Position numbers and translations under genes: made by a program
Assembly (NCBI RefSeq): GCF_019599185.1
Contig: NZ_JAIEUL010000007.1
Span: 115,667-179,666, forward strand
Source of the DNA: Cryobacterium inferilacus
GTDB lineage: Bacteria > Actinomycetota > Actinomycetes > Actinomycetales > Microbacteriaceae
DNA: 64,000 nucleotides
Reading direction: 5' to 3'
Shown: positions 34,770 to 42,769 of the stretch, in pieces
How positions within the stretch are numbered: position 1 is the first letter of the stretch
Layout of the letters: every line of letters begins with the position of its first letter
Notes under the pieces: generated by a model
What the model was told of the DNA's origin: nothing
Databases searched by the model: none
What the model saw: only the letters and a program-made list of their open reading frames with translations

Positions 34770-36944
34770 TTACAGCTCTCCGTCGAGCGCCTGCGTGAGC
34801 ACGAACGCCAGCGCACTGGCCTGCACGGAATCGGCCGGCGACACCTCGTCGTCCGCTCCGTCGAGCGCGCGGGCCGCAAGGCCCTGCTTACTGCCGATGA
34901 GCTCGGCGATGCGCGCGTCGATGGTGTGCGCGGCGATGATCCGCCACGCCGTGACCGGTTCGGACTGGCCGATCCGGTGCACCCGGTCGATGGCCTGCGT
35001 CTGCTCCGCCGCGGTCCAGCTGAGTTCGGCGAGCACCACGTTGGATGCCGCCTGCAGGTTCACACCCACGCCGGCGGCGGTGAGCGAGCACACCACCACG
35101 GCCACCTCCGGGTCGGTGTTGAAGGAGTCGATCGCGGCCTGGCGGGCCAGCGCGCTCTGATCGCCGCGCAGTGACACGGTGCGCAGGCCTCGCTTGGCGA
35201 AGATCTCCTCCGCGGCATCCATCACGTCGATGTGCTTGGCGAAGAACACGACCTTGCCCACCGAGTGCGCCAGCTGCGCGGCGTAGTCGGCGGCGAGCCC
35301 AGCCTTGGCCTGGCCGATCTTGCGCACCATGGTGAACACGTTCTCACCGGTGCTGGTGCCCTTGGACTCTTCGAGGTCCGCGTGCGCGACGGCGCGGATG
35401 TACGCGCCTCGTTCGTCGTCGGTGAGCACGGGAGCCTTCACGCCGGGGTGGCGGGCGGCCACGAGGGCGTTGTAACGCTTGACCAGGCGTGCGCCGAGCT
35501 CACGTTCGGCCTTCTGGATGGAGCGTCCCAGTTCGCTGTCGAGCTCAACGGGAAGGTCGGCGATCCGCTTGGCGGGCAGGTCGGCGGCGACGTCGACCTT
35601 GCGTCGGCGCACGATGCCCATGTCGATCACAGCGGAGCGGGCCGCGGTGTAGAAGCCGGCGTCGGCGGGGGTGAGCCCGGTTTCCTCCAGGCGGGCCATG
35701 AGCTTGGCTGTGGGTTTGTCGCCGTCGATCCAGCCGAGGAACTGCCAGATCGCCCGGAAGTCGTCGACGTCGTTGATCAGCGGGGTGCCGGTGAGCGCCA
35801 TCAGCAGCGGGTTGTTGCCAGGGGTGCGCCGGCGGATCTGCTCGGCGAGGCTGAGCACGTGCTTGGACCGCTGGGACTGCAGGTTCTTGATGAAGTGCGC
35901 CTCGTCGACAACCATGCCCTTGAAGCCGAGGGTGCCCAACCAGGCCAGGTGGCGGTCGAGCACGTCGTAGTTGACCACGACCACGTCGGCGAAGGCGTCG
36001 AGGGTGTCACCGTCACCGTGGATGACGGTGGCGCGGCGGTGCGGCGTCCACAGTTCCACCTCGCGCACCCAGTTCATCTTCACGACGTTGGGCACGATCG
36101 CCAGCAGCGGGTATGCGCCGGCGACGGAGGCGGCGAGCAGGCTCTGCGCGGTCTTGCCGAGGCCGGGTTCGTCGGCGAGCAGGTAGCTGCGATGGCCGAG
36201 CCGGGCGCTCTCGATGAACCGTGCCTGGTGACGCATCAGCTCCATGCCGCGCGGGGAGAACCTGTCGACGGCGGGGGCGGGGGGCAGCTCCATGCTGGCG
36301 GCCTGGCCGCCGGAGCCGTATTCGAAAGCCTTGAACAGCGGGCCGAGCAGCTCCCAGTTGGCCAGCCGGCGGGCGGAGGACGCCGGGGCCGCCTGCGCCG
36401 CGCTGAAGTCCGGGGCGAGGAACGGGTTGGCCAGCTGGCGGGCGCGCACGGACTGCGGAATGACCTGGTTCTGCGGCACCTCCGGCTTGGCCTCGGGTTC
36501 ACGGGTGATGATGAGCTCATCCGGGCTGAGTTCTGCGCCGGATTCCAGCAGCCAATCGCGACGGAAACGCTGCGCGACGGTGGAGACACCGGCATCCGGT
36601 TCGAGCAGCGTGATCAGGCTGGTGTCGCGGGCGGCGGTCTTGGCGAGGATCTGGGCGATGCCGTCGAGGCGCTTGAGCAGTTCGGCGCGGTTCGCGTCGG
36701 TGAGTTCACCGTCGGCCTTCACCCTGGCGCGTTCCTCGCGCATGAGCAGGGCGATGACCTGGTACTTCGTGCGGTTGGTGGGGCCGAGTTTGGCACCGCT
36801 CTGCGCTTTGGCCTCGACCTCGCGCACCTTGCGGGCGAGGATCGGGATGATGGGCGCGTCGTCGTCGCGGGAGCGCGGACGTTGACGGGTGCGACCGCTG
36901 CCGGCGCCAGCGCGGCCCGCTCCGTTGGGGCGGGTGTAGGCCAT
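34770..36944 (-). CDS. SNF2-family DEAD/DEAH-box helicase
   Basis: 724 residues from ATG 36944 with GGAG 5 nt upstream; the frame continues upstream but has no family resemblance there. A basic leader and a ~200-residue N-terminal domain precede the SNF2 core: LLADEPGLGKTAQSL (Walker A, about 256-270), VVDEAHFIKN (Walker B, about 345), LMALTGTPL (motif III), then the helicase C domain ending QAIDRVHRIGQSEPV (motif VI). A DNA translocase similar to SMARCAL1-type remodellers; role in repair or chromosome maintenance is inferred. Confidence 0.88.
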   Translation of the reverse strand: MAYTRPNGAGRAGAGSGRTRQRPRSRDDDAPIIPILARKVREVEAKAQSGAKLGPTNRTKYQVIALLMREERARVKADGELTDANRAELLKRLDGIAQILAKTAARDTSLITLLEPDAGVSTVAQRFRRDWLLESGAELSPDELIITREPEAKPEVPQNQVIPQSVRARQLANPFLAPDFSAAQAAPASSARRLANWELLGPLFKAFEYGSGGQAASMELPPAPAVDRFSPRGMELMRHQARFIESARLGHRSYLLADEPGLGKTAQSLLAASVAGAYPLLAIVPNVVKMNWVREVELWTPHRRATVIHGDGDTLDAFADVVVVNYDVLDRHLAWLGTLGFKGMVVDEAHFIKNLQSQRSKHVLSLAEQIRRRTPGNNPLLMALTGTPLINDVDDFRAIWQFLGWIDGDKPTAKLMARLEETGLTPADAGFYTAARSAVIDMGIVRRRKVDVAADLPAKRIADLPVELDSELGRSIQKAERELGARLVKRYNALVAARHPGVKAPVLTDDERGAYIRAVAHADLEESKGTSTGENVFTMVRKIGQAKAGLAADYAAQLAHSVGKVVFFAKHIDVMDAAEEIFAKRGLRTVSLRGDQSALARQAAIDSFNTDPEVAVVVCSLTAAGVGVNLQAASNVVLAELSWTAAEQTQAIDRVHRIGQSEPVTAWRIIAAHTIDARIAELIGSKQGLAARALDGADDEVSPADSVQASALAFVLTQALDGEL

Positions 36945-37155
36945 TTTTCTCCACTTCACACCAGCGCGTACAAACATGCGCGCTCGTCGTGTTGCGCATC
37001 CGCAGGATGCCTTTGCGATCGATACGCCGAACCCCAGAATCGAGCAACGTGACGCCGTTTTGGTCAGGCACGAATGCGCTGATCGCTGCGGGGCCACGGT
37101 CGAGACCCTAACCGGGTTCTCCAGACGTGCCTTCAGTCTATGCCCGCACCCGGAT

Positions 37156-37494
37156 TCAGCGGTGCATCGTGGTCGGGACCTTGGTGCGGATGCCGCTGAT
37201 GATGAACACCAGCGCGGCGATGAACTGCGCAGACACCCAGCCCTGACCGTGCAGGTCGATGATCACGATCGGGTTCCACAGCACCACGATGGGCACCAGT
37301 CCGATCAGCCACCACCAGGACTTCGCCTGGATGACGAAGACGCAGATGATCAGGGCCAGGATGCTCACGACGTAGCGGATGATGACGAAGCCGCCGCTGT
37401 CCAGCAGCGCGAGGCCGGCCAGCAGGGCGATCGCGCCGAGCAGGCCGGGAGCCAGTGCCGGCCGGGTGAAGGTAGGTTCCGCCGGGGTTCCCAT
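37156..37494 (-). CDS. Small polytopic membrane protein
   Basis: 112 residues with four hydrophobic segments (LLGAIALLAGLALL, YVVSILALIICVFVI, WWWLIGLVPIVVLWNPIVII, FIAALVFIISGI). Looks like the small DUF6804-type membrane proteins of actinobacteria, a tentative call. Its ATG overlaps the DUF2207 stop by one base (TGATG), so the two are translationally coupled and probably act together. Confidence 0.7.
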   Translation of the reverse strand: MGTPAEPTFTRPALAPGLLGAIALLAGLALLDSGGFVIIRYVVSILALIICVFVIQAKSWWWLIGLVPIVVLWNPIVIIDLHGQGWVSAQFIAALVFIISGIRTKVPTTMHR

Positions 37495-39389
37495 CAGACT
37501 CCTCCCCCGCCGCCGCCGCCGCCTCCGCCGCCGACGGAGCCGCCCCCGCTTGAGCCGGAGCCGGATGAACTCGATGCGACGCCGGTCGACGCCGAGGCGG
37601 CGAACGCCGACACTCCGGTGGCGAAGTAGGCGGCGCTGAACGGCGCGGTGCCGACGTACCAGTCCGGCTGCTGGTGGGCACCGGCGTAGTAGTCACCGAG
37701 TACCGCCGACCATTCCTTCTCCTGGCCGGTGAGCACGGCGAACGGTAACAGCCGTTCGTAGAGCTTGAGTACCTGCACGGGCTCGGTGGCCACGCTTGAC
37801 CGGGCGGAGTCGGGTCGGTCGGGGGTGCGCAGGGCTCCGGTGGGGCTCTGCAGCACCCGGAGCCGATCGGCTTCGGCCAGTGAGATGTACAGGGAGACAC
37901 CCTTCAGGTAGTCGCGCAGCTCGGCACCACGGGTGGTGAGAGGGCGCACGTCGACGGTCACGGTGATCGTCATGATCGCCGCCAGCAGGCCCACGATCAG
38001 GAACAGGGCAGGCCAGGCGCCGGCGACCTCGGTCGCGAAAGCGACGATGCTCGCGATGACGGCGACGAATCCGGCGACGATGCCCACGCCGAGCAGCCAG
38101 CCGCTCAGGGGGGCGCCCTTCTTCTCGCGCAACCCGTCGGTGAGCAGGCGTGCGCGGGCGGCGGTCGTGGCAGCGGCCAGGGCCGTGCCCAGTTTCGCAT
38201 CCGTCTTCGTGAAGTCGCGGGTTGCGCCCACACTCTGATCGAGGGGGAAGAGGGCGTCGAGCACCGCGGTCTCGGTGCTGTCCAGGCTATCCCTGCTACG
38301 CAGCTCCAGCAGGTAGTGCTTCGTGCCCTCGCCCTCGAGAACGCGCACATTGCCGTTCACGGCGAACTGCAGGAACTGGGCGGTGAGGGCCTTGCCTGCG
38401 GCTTTGGCGCCGAGCACCCCGCCGGCCTGGAGCAGGTTCACCCCAGCCGGCGGCAGGTATTCGGCGATGATGGTGGGCCGGCCGGGCCGGTTGCGCCAGC
38501 GGCCGGTGCGCAGGATGACGCCGGTGACGGCCGTGCCCAGCGCAGCCAGGGCCGCGAGCAGCGCGAGGGACGGGAACACATTGGCGGTGAACGAATCGTC
38601 TCTGGGCACGAAGGTTCCCGCCTCGAAGCCCACGGCCAGCGCGAGGCCCTCGTGTGGGCCCAGGTCGTTGGCGACGGCCGCGATCAGCCAACCGTCACCG
38701 TCTGCGGCGCTCTCGAGCAGGTCGCAGGTGGCCCCTGAGGCCGACCCGCCCTGGTAGCAGGCGGTCTGCCCGGTGAGCGCGGGCACCAGGTCGGGCTCCA
38801 CGCGCACGGTCGCCGACACCGTGCCGAACGGCTGCGCCCACCCGGTGCCGTTCACCTCCCAGTAGAACTCCTCATCCGTCGTGTCGTCCGGGAAATGGGC
38901 GACGTTCGTCTGGGTGTAGCTGATGACGTAGGTCTGCTCGCCGTGCACGAAGTCGTCGGCGGCGATGGTGACGATGAGGAACTCGTCACCGTCGTCGTTA
39001 TCGTCGGTGTCGGTGTCGAAGTCCCGCTCGTTGCCGTTTCCGTCGGTGACGCTCACATCGACCGGATTGGTGGGCTCGCCCCGGTAGTGCGTGGGGATCA
39101 ACCGCCGCATGCCCCGATTCTGGTCGGTCTCGGGGAACCTGGCCACGAACGTCTCGGTGGTGACCAACGTGGAATGGCCCTCGTCATCGCGGCCGAGGGT
39201 GTAGTCGGCGTGCAGGGAGTCGAAGGCGAAGTCGTCCACACCGGCTGAGAGCAGCTGTGCCACCGGGGCCGCTGGTGCGGCAGCGGCGGGGCTGACGGCA
39301 AGCGCTGGGCTGACGGTGAGCACGGCGAGACCGGCGATGAGAGTCGCTGCCAACGACAGTCGCAGGCGGAAACTATCGGATCGGCGCAT
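37494..39389 (-). CDS. DUF2207-family membrane protein with Gly-rich tail
   Basis: 631 residues. A signal peptide (LSLAATLIAGLAVLTVSPALA) leads to an extracellular DUF2207 domain (DYTLGRDDEGHSTL ... TYVISYTQTNVAHFPDDTTDEEFYWEVNG read as separate motifs), one helix near residue 275, a cytoplasmic stretch and a pair of helices near 475. The C-terminus is Ser/Gly-rich ending in an uninterrupted run of 11 Gly and V, typical of the family. The function of DUF2207 proteins is unknown. Translationally coupled to the small membrane protein downstream. Confidence 0.85.
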   Translation of the reverse strand: MRRSDSFRLRLSLAATLIAGLAVLTVSPALAVSPAAAAPAAPVAQLLSAGVDDFAFDSLHADYTLGRDDEGHSTLVTTETFVARFPETDQNRGMRRLIPTHYRGEPTNPVDVSVTDGNGNERDFDTDTDDNDDGDEFLIVTIAADDFVHGEQTYVISYTQTNVAHFPDDTTDEEFYWEVNGTGWAQPFGTVSATVRVEPDLVPALTGQTACYQGGSASGATCDLLESAADGDGWLIAAVANDLGPHEGLALAVGFEAGTFVPRDDSFTANVFPSLALLAALAALGTAVTGVILRTGRWRNRPGRPTIIAEYLPPAGVNLLQAGGVLGAKAAGKALTAQFLQFAVNGNVRVLEGEGTKHYLLELRSRDSLDSTETAVLDALFPLDQSVGATRDFTKTDAKLGTALAAATTAARARLLTDGLREKKGAPLSGWLLGVGIVAGFVAVIASIVAFATEVAGAWPALFLIVGLLAAIMTITVTVDVRPLTTRGAELRDYLKGVSLYISLAEADRLRVLQSPTGALRTPDRPDSARSSVATEPVQVLKLYERLLPFAVLTGQEKEWSAVLGDYYAGAHQQPDWYVGTAPFSAAYFATGVSAFAASASTGVASSSSGSGSSGGGSVGGGGGGGGGGGV

Positions 39390-39449
39390 GCTCTCATGCT
39401 AGCGAGGCGGCTCGGGCACCGGCGGCGCACGTCGTGCGAACGGGCAGCG

Positions 39450-40010
39450 TCAGGCGGGATGCCTGCTGACCGAGAGGGTCTCTGGCGGATGCTCGAGCAG
39501 GTCGATGAGTGCCGGCCGGAGTTCGGCGAGCCAGACGACGTACCCGGCCTCGGTGAGGTGCAGATGGTCGGTGGACCATTCCCCGCTGAGCACACCCTCG
39601 TCATCGGCGAGGATGGGCCACAGGTCCAGGTAACGCGCCTTGACGGTCGGCGCGAACTGCCGCAGGTGCCGGTTCACCGAGCGGATCAGGGGAACGAACT
39701 CCTTCTCCCTGGGGGGAACGGACTGCACGAGCACCCGTGCGCCCGGCAGCCGTTTGCGCAGGGTGCAGAGGATGGTTTCGATGTTGCGCACGATGTACTC
39801 GTCCGAGCGGTTCCAGCCGACATCATTGGTGCCCACCTGCAGCACGACGGCATCGGGGTCGGTCTCGACGACCTGGTCGAGCCGGCCGAGCACCTCGTCG
39901 GTCGTGTCCCCGTTCACGCCGAGATTGTGCACATCGAGTTCGGGGAATCTCTCCTCCCACCTGGCACCACCGCTGAGGCCGTCGCCGACGAACACCACCA
40001 CTCCGGACAT
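39450..40010 (-). CDS. SGNH/GDSL-family hydrolase-like protein with altered nucleophile block
   Basis: 186 residues. Block I reads VVFVGDGLSGG, where the family has GDS(L/I); blocks II (LGVNGDTTDEV), III (VGTNDVGW) and V (DHLHL) are intact, including Gly, Asn and the catalytic Asp-x2-His. The nucleophilic Ser of GDS is replaced by Gly; a Ser two residues later might substitute or the protein may be inactive. Cytoplasmic, no signal peptide. Its substrate is unknown. Confidence 0.78.
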   Translation of the reverse strand: MSGVVVFVGDGLSGGARWEERFPELDVHNLGVNGDTTDEVLGRLDQVVETDPDAVVLQVGTNDVGWNRSDEYIVRNIETILCTLRKRLPGARVLVQSVPPREKEFVPLIRSVNRHLRQFAPTVKARYLDLWPILADDEGVLSGEWSTDHLHLTEAGYVVWLAELRPALIDLLEHPPETLSVSRHPA

Positions 40011-40110
40011 CTCGACTCCTCAACGCTCAGCCTCCATGATGCGCTCACCGGTGGATGCTGGCTAGGGTCGAAACCGACAAGGTTCCGTCAGGGTGGTGCC
40101 GTCAGCGCGG

Positions 40111-40170
40111 TCACCTCAGCGCTAGGTCATCTCAGCGCTAGGTCATCTCAGCGCAGGGTCGCCTCAGCGG
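40111..40170. repeat. 16-bp tandem repeat reaching into the SDR gene 3' end
   Basis: TCAcCTCAGCGCTAGG is repeated at 40111-40126, 40127-40142 and (with one change near the end) 40143-40158, followed by a partial copy to 40170. The stop codon (40148-40150) and last codons of the SDR gene lie within the array, so the C-terminus of that protein is repeat-encoded. Confidence 0.8.
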
Positions 40171-41734
40171 CGACGGCCTCGGCGGCGGCCACGACGGCAT
40201 CGGCGTCGGCATTCACCTCGGCGGCCTCGGATTCGGCTGCGGCCGTGATGCGGTTGGCCATGCCGGAGAAGATCACCCCGTGGAACGGCAGGATCGAGAA
40301 CCAGTACAGCCTGCCGCCGAGGCCACGGGGGAAGAACACCGCGCGCTGGCGGTACACGGAGCCACCGTCGCTGGTGGGTTCCGCCCGCATCTCGAGCCAG
40401 GCCCGGCCCGGTACCCGCATCTCGGCGCGCAACCGCAGGAAACTGCCCCGATCGATGCGTTCGACCCGCCAGAAGTCCAGCACGTCACCGGTCTGCAGAC
40501 GGTCGGGATGCCGGCGGCCACGGCGCAGGCCCACTCCCCCGACGACCTTGTCCATCCAGCCGCGCACGGCCCATGCCAGCGGGAAGGAATACCAGCCGTT
40601 CTCCCCGCCGATGCTCTCGATGACCCGCCACAGGTCGGCAGGGTCGGCCGAGGTGCGCTTCTCCTTGAGGTCGGTGTAGACCAGATGACCTGCCCACTCG
40701 GGGTCGCTGGGCAGGGGGTTGCTCGAGGCGCCCTCGGTGGATGCGTTCTGCCAGCTGGTCTCCACGTCGCCGTCACGCATCCGCCCGAGCGCCAGGCGCA
40801 CGGCCCGTCGGTAGGTCGTCAGGCCGCCCTCCGGCGGCGGGATCACGGCGTCGATGTCGTGCTCGTGCATGACGCAGTCGTACTGCAGCGACGCGATGAT
40901 CGGCACGGCGAGGCTGCGCGGGATGGGGGTGACCAGGTTGACCCACTGCGACGCGAGCCACGGGGTGAGCACCGGCAGCGGGGCGATGGGTCGTTGGTGC
41001 AGGCCGGCCTCGACGGCGTAGCCGTTCATCATCTGGCCGTAGCGGAGCACGTCGGGCCCGCCGATGTCGAAGGTGCGGTTGACCTCCGCGGGCACACCGG
41101 CGGCGGCGACAAGGTAGTAGAGCACGTCGCGGACCGCGATCGGCTGGATGAAGTTGCGCACCCAGCGCGGCGCCGGCATGTACGGCAGCACGTCGGTGAG
41201 GTGCCGGATCATCTCGAACGACGTCGACCCGGAGCCGATGACCACCCCGGCCTGGAAGGCGACGGTGGGGACACCGGACTCCAGCAGGATCCGACCGACC
41301 TCGGCGCGGGACCGCAGGTGCGGTGACAGGGTGTCGCTGTCGGGGTGCAGCCCGCCGAGGTAGACGATGCGGGCCACCTTGGCCTCGGCGGCGGCGGTGG
41401 CCACGTTGCGGGCCGCGGTGCGTTCGGTCTGCTCGAAATCGCCCTTGGCGCCCATCGAGTGCACCAGGTAGTAGAAGACGTCGATGTCCACGCTCGCCCT
41501 GGCGACGGAGGCGAGGTCACCGAGGTCGCCCTGCACGATCTCGACCTCGGCCGCCCACGGCACGTCGGTGAGTTTCTGCGGTGAACGCACGAGCACCCGT
41601 ACCGTGTGCCCGGTCTCGAGGAGTTTGGGAACGAGCCGTCCCCCGATATAACCGGTGGCTCCGGTGACCAGCACCCGTCGTGCGGTCCTGTCGGTCACGG
41701 CGTCATCCTGCGGCACTGCGTGGTTGTCACTCAT
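40148..41734 (-). CDS. SDR-family NAD(P)-binding protein with C-terminal DUF2867 domain
   Basis: 528 residues. N-terminal extended-SDR Rossmann fold: VLVTGATGYIGGRLVPKLL, then DVFYYLVHSMG and the atypical-SDR region ARIVYLGGLHPD. From about residue 350 a DUF2867 domain follows (DFWRVERIDRG ... LRLRAEMRVPGRAWLEM ... IFSGMANRI). Such proteins probably bind NADPH and act on a membrane-linked or aromatic substrate, unknown here. Divergent from the cyclodehydratase-like gene. Confidence 0.85.
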   Translation of the reverse strand: MSDNHAVPQDDAVTDRTARRVLVTGATGYIGGRLVPKLLETGHTVRVLVRSPQKLTDVPWAAEVEIVQGDLGDLASVARASVDIDVFYYLVHSMGAKGDFEQTERTAARNVATAAAEAKVARIVYLGGLHPDSDTLSPHLRSRAEVGRILLESGVPTVAFQAGVVIGSGSTSFEMIRHLTDVLPYMPAPRWVRNFIQPIAVRDVLYYLVAAAGVPAEVNRTFDIGGPDVLRYGQMMNGYAVEAGLHQRPIAPLPVLTPWLASQWVNLVTPIPRSLAVPIIASLQYDCVMHEHDIDAVIPPPEGGLTTYRRAVRLALGRMRDGDVETSWQNASTEGASSNPLPSDPEWAGHLVYTDLKEKRTSADPADLWRVIESIGGENGWYSFPLAWAVRGWMDKVVGGVGLRRGRRHPDRLQTGDVLDFWRVERIDRGSFLRLRAEMRVPGRAWLEMRAEPTSDGGSVYRQRAVFFPRGLGGRLYWFSILPFHGVIFSGMANRITAAAESEAAEVNADADAVVAAAEAVAAEATLR

Positions 41735-41842
41735 TGCGTCAGCCTAGGGCCGGAGTCTGGGCTGGACCTGCGGATACGGGAGGTCTCGTCGCGCCTGTGG
41801 ATGAATCCGACGGCGCCGGCCGGTCTGGGGGAAGATCGCCGG

Positions 41843-42769
41843 ATGGTTCTCCGACTCGACCCGCGGTATCCGCTCGTGTGGCGCACCCCCGACACCATCC
41901 AGCTGGGCATCGATCGACCCCTGGCGATCGTGCCGGGGGTGACGGGCCCGCTCGAAACCGTGATCGCCGCGTTGCGGGTGGGGGTGCCGGAGTCCGGCGC
42001 GTTGATGCTGGGTCGTCAGGCCGGTGCGACCGATGCGGCGACGTCGGCCCTGCTCAGGGCCCTGGCGCCCGTGCTGCTCGCCGACGATCCCCGTCCGGAG
42101 CCGCCGGACGGTGCCGCTGCGTGGTTCGACCGCGCGGCACCCGAGCCGGGCAGTCCGCGGCGCCGGGTCGTCTGCGTCGACGGGGACGGGGTCACGGCCG
42201 ACCGCATCCGCGGCCTGGTGACCGACCTGGGCATCACCGTCGTGCCCACCGCGGAGATCGTGCCGGCGGCCCCGGCGCACGACCAAGCCAGCCCCGCGCC
42301 CGACCTGACCGTGATTGTGGACCATTTCGTGCTCTCCCCTGCGCGGCACGGCCGGTGGCTGCGCCGCGATGTGCCGCACCTGCCGGTGCTGTTCAGCGAC
42401 GCCGAGGTGCGCATCGGCCCGCTGGTGGAGCCCGGCGCCGGCCCGTGCCTGACCTGTCTGGAGCTCGAGCGGGTCGACGAGGACCCGGCCTGGCCGGCGA
42501 TCGCCTGCCAGCTGCTGCACCGCACCGCGCCGACCGAGAGCACCAGGCTGGGCATCCAGGTCGCCGCGACGGTCGCCGGCATGGTGCACGATCGCGTGTT
42601 CGCGGGCTCGAACCAGTTCGCGGCGGTCTCCCTGGCCATCGACGCGGAGTCGCTGACGGTCAGGCGCCGCGCGCACCGGCCGCACGAGCGGTGCGGATGC
42701 CGATTTCTGCCAGAAAACGTGATCGTTCTCGCGGGGAACGTTGTTGGCTTCCGGCGGCGGACCAGCTGA
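41843..42769 (+). CDS. Orphan TOMM cyclodehydratase-like (ThiF/E1-like partner) protein
   Basis: 308 residues. The order of an N-terminal leader-peptide-binding-like region (PRYPLVWRTPDTIQLGID) and a degenerate E1-like fold ending in CLTCLELERVDEDPAWPAI and ERCGCRF matches the TIGR03882-type cyclodehydratase partner of TOMM/YcaO systems, including zinc-ligand candidates CxxC and CxC. No YcaO, precursor peptide or transporter is nearby. The last 110 bp overlap the convergent uvrD2 coding region. It may be a housekeeping relative fixed next to uvrD2 in actinobacteria; that is inference. Confidence 0.65.
   Translation: MVLRLDPRYPLVWRTPDTIQLGIDRPLAIVPGVTGPLETVIAALRVGVPESGALMLGRQAGATDAATSALLRALAPVLLADDPRPEPPDGAAAWFDRAAPEPGSPRRRVVCVDGDGVTADRIRGLVTDLGITVVPTAEIVPAAPAHDQASPAPDLTVIVDHFVLSPARHGRWLRRDVPHLPVLFSDAEVRIGPLVEPGAGPCLTCLELERVDEDPAWPAIACQLLHRTAPTESTRLGIQVAATVAGMVHDRVFAGSNQFAAVSLAIDAESLTVRRRAHRPHERCGCRFLPENVIVLAGNVVGFRRRTS

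Noticed and set aside
41843..42769. A RiPP (TOMM) biosynthetic cluster
   Set aside because: No YcaO protein, precursor peptide, protease or ABC exporter is found on either side; neighbours are repair genes.
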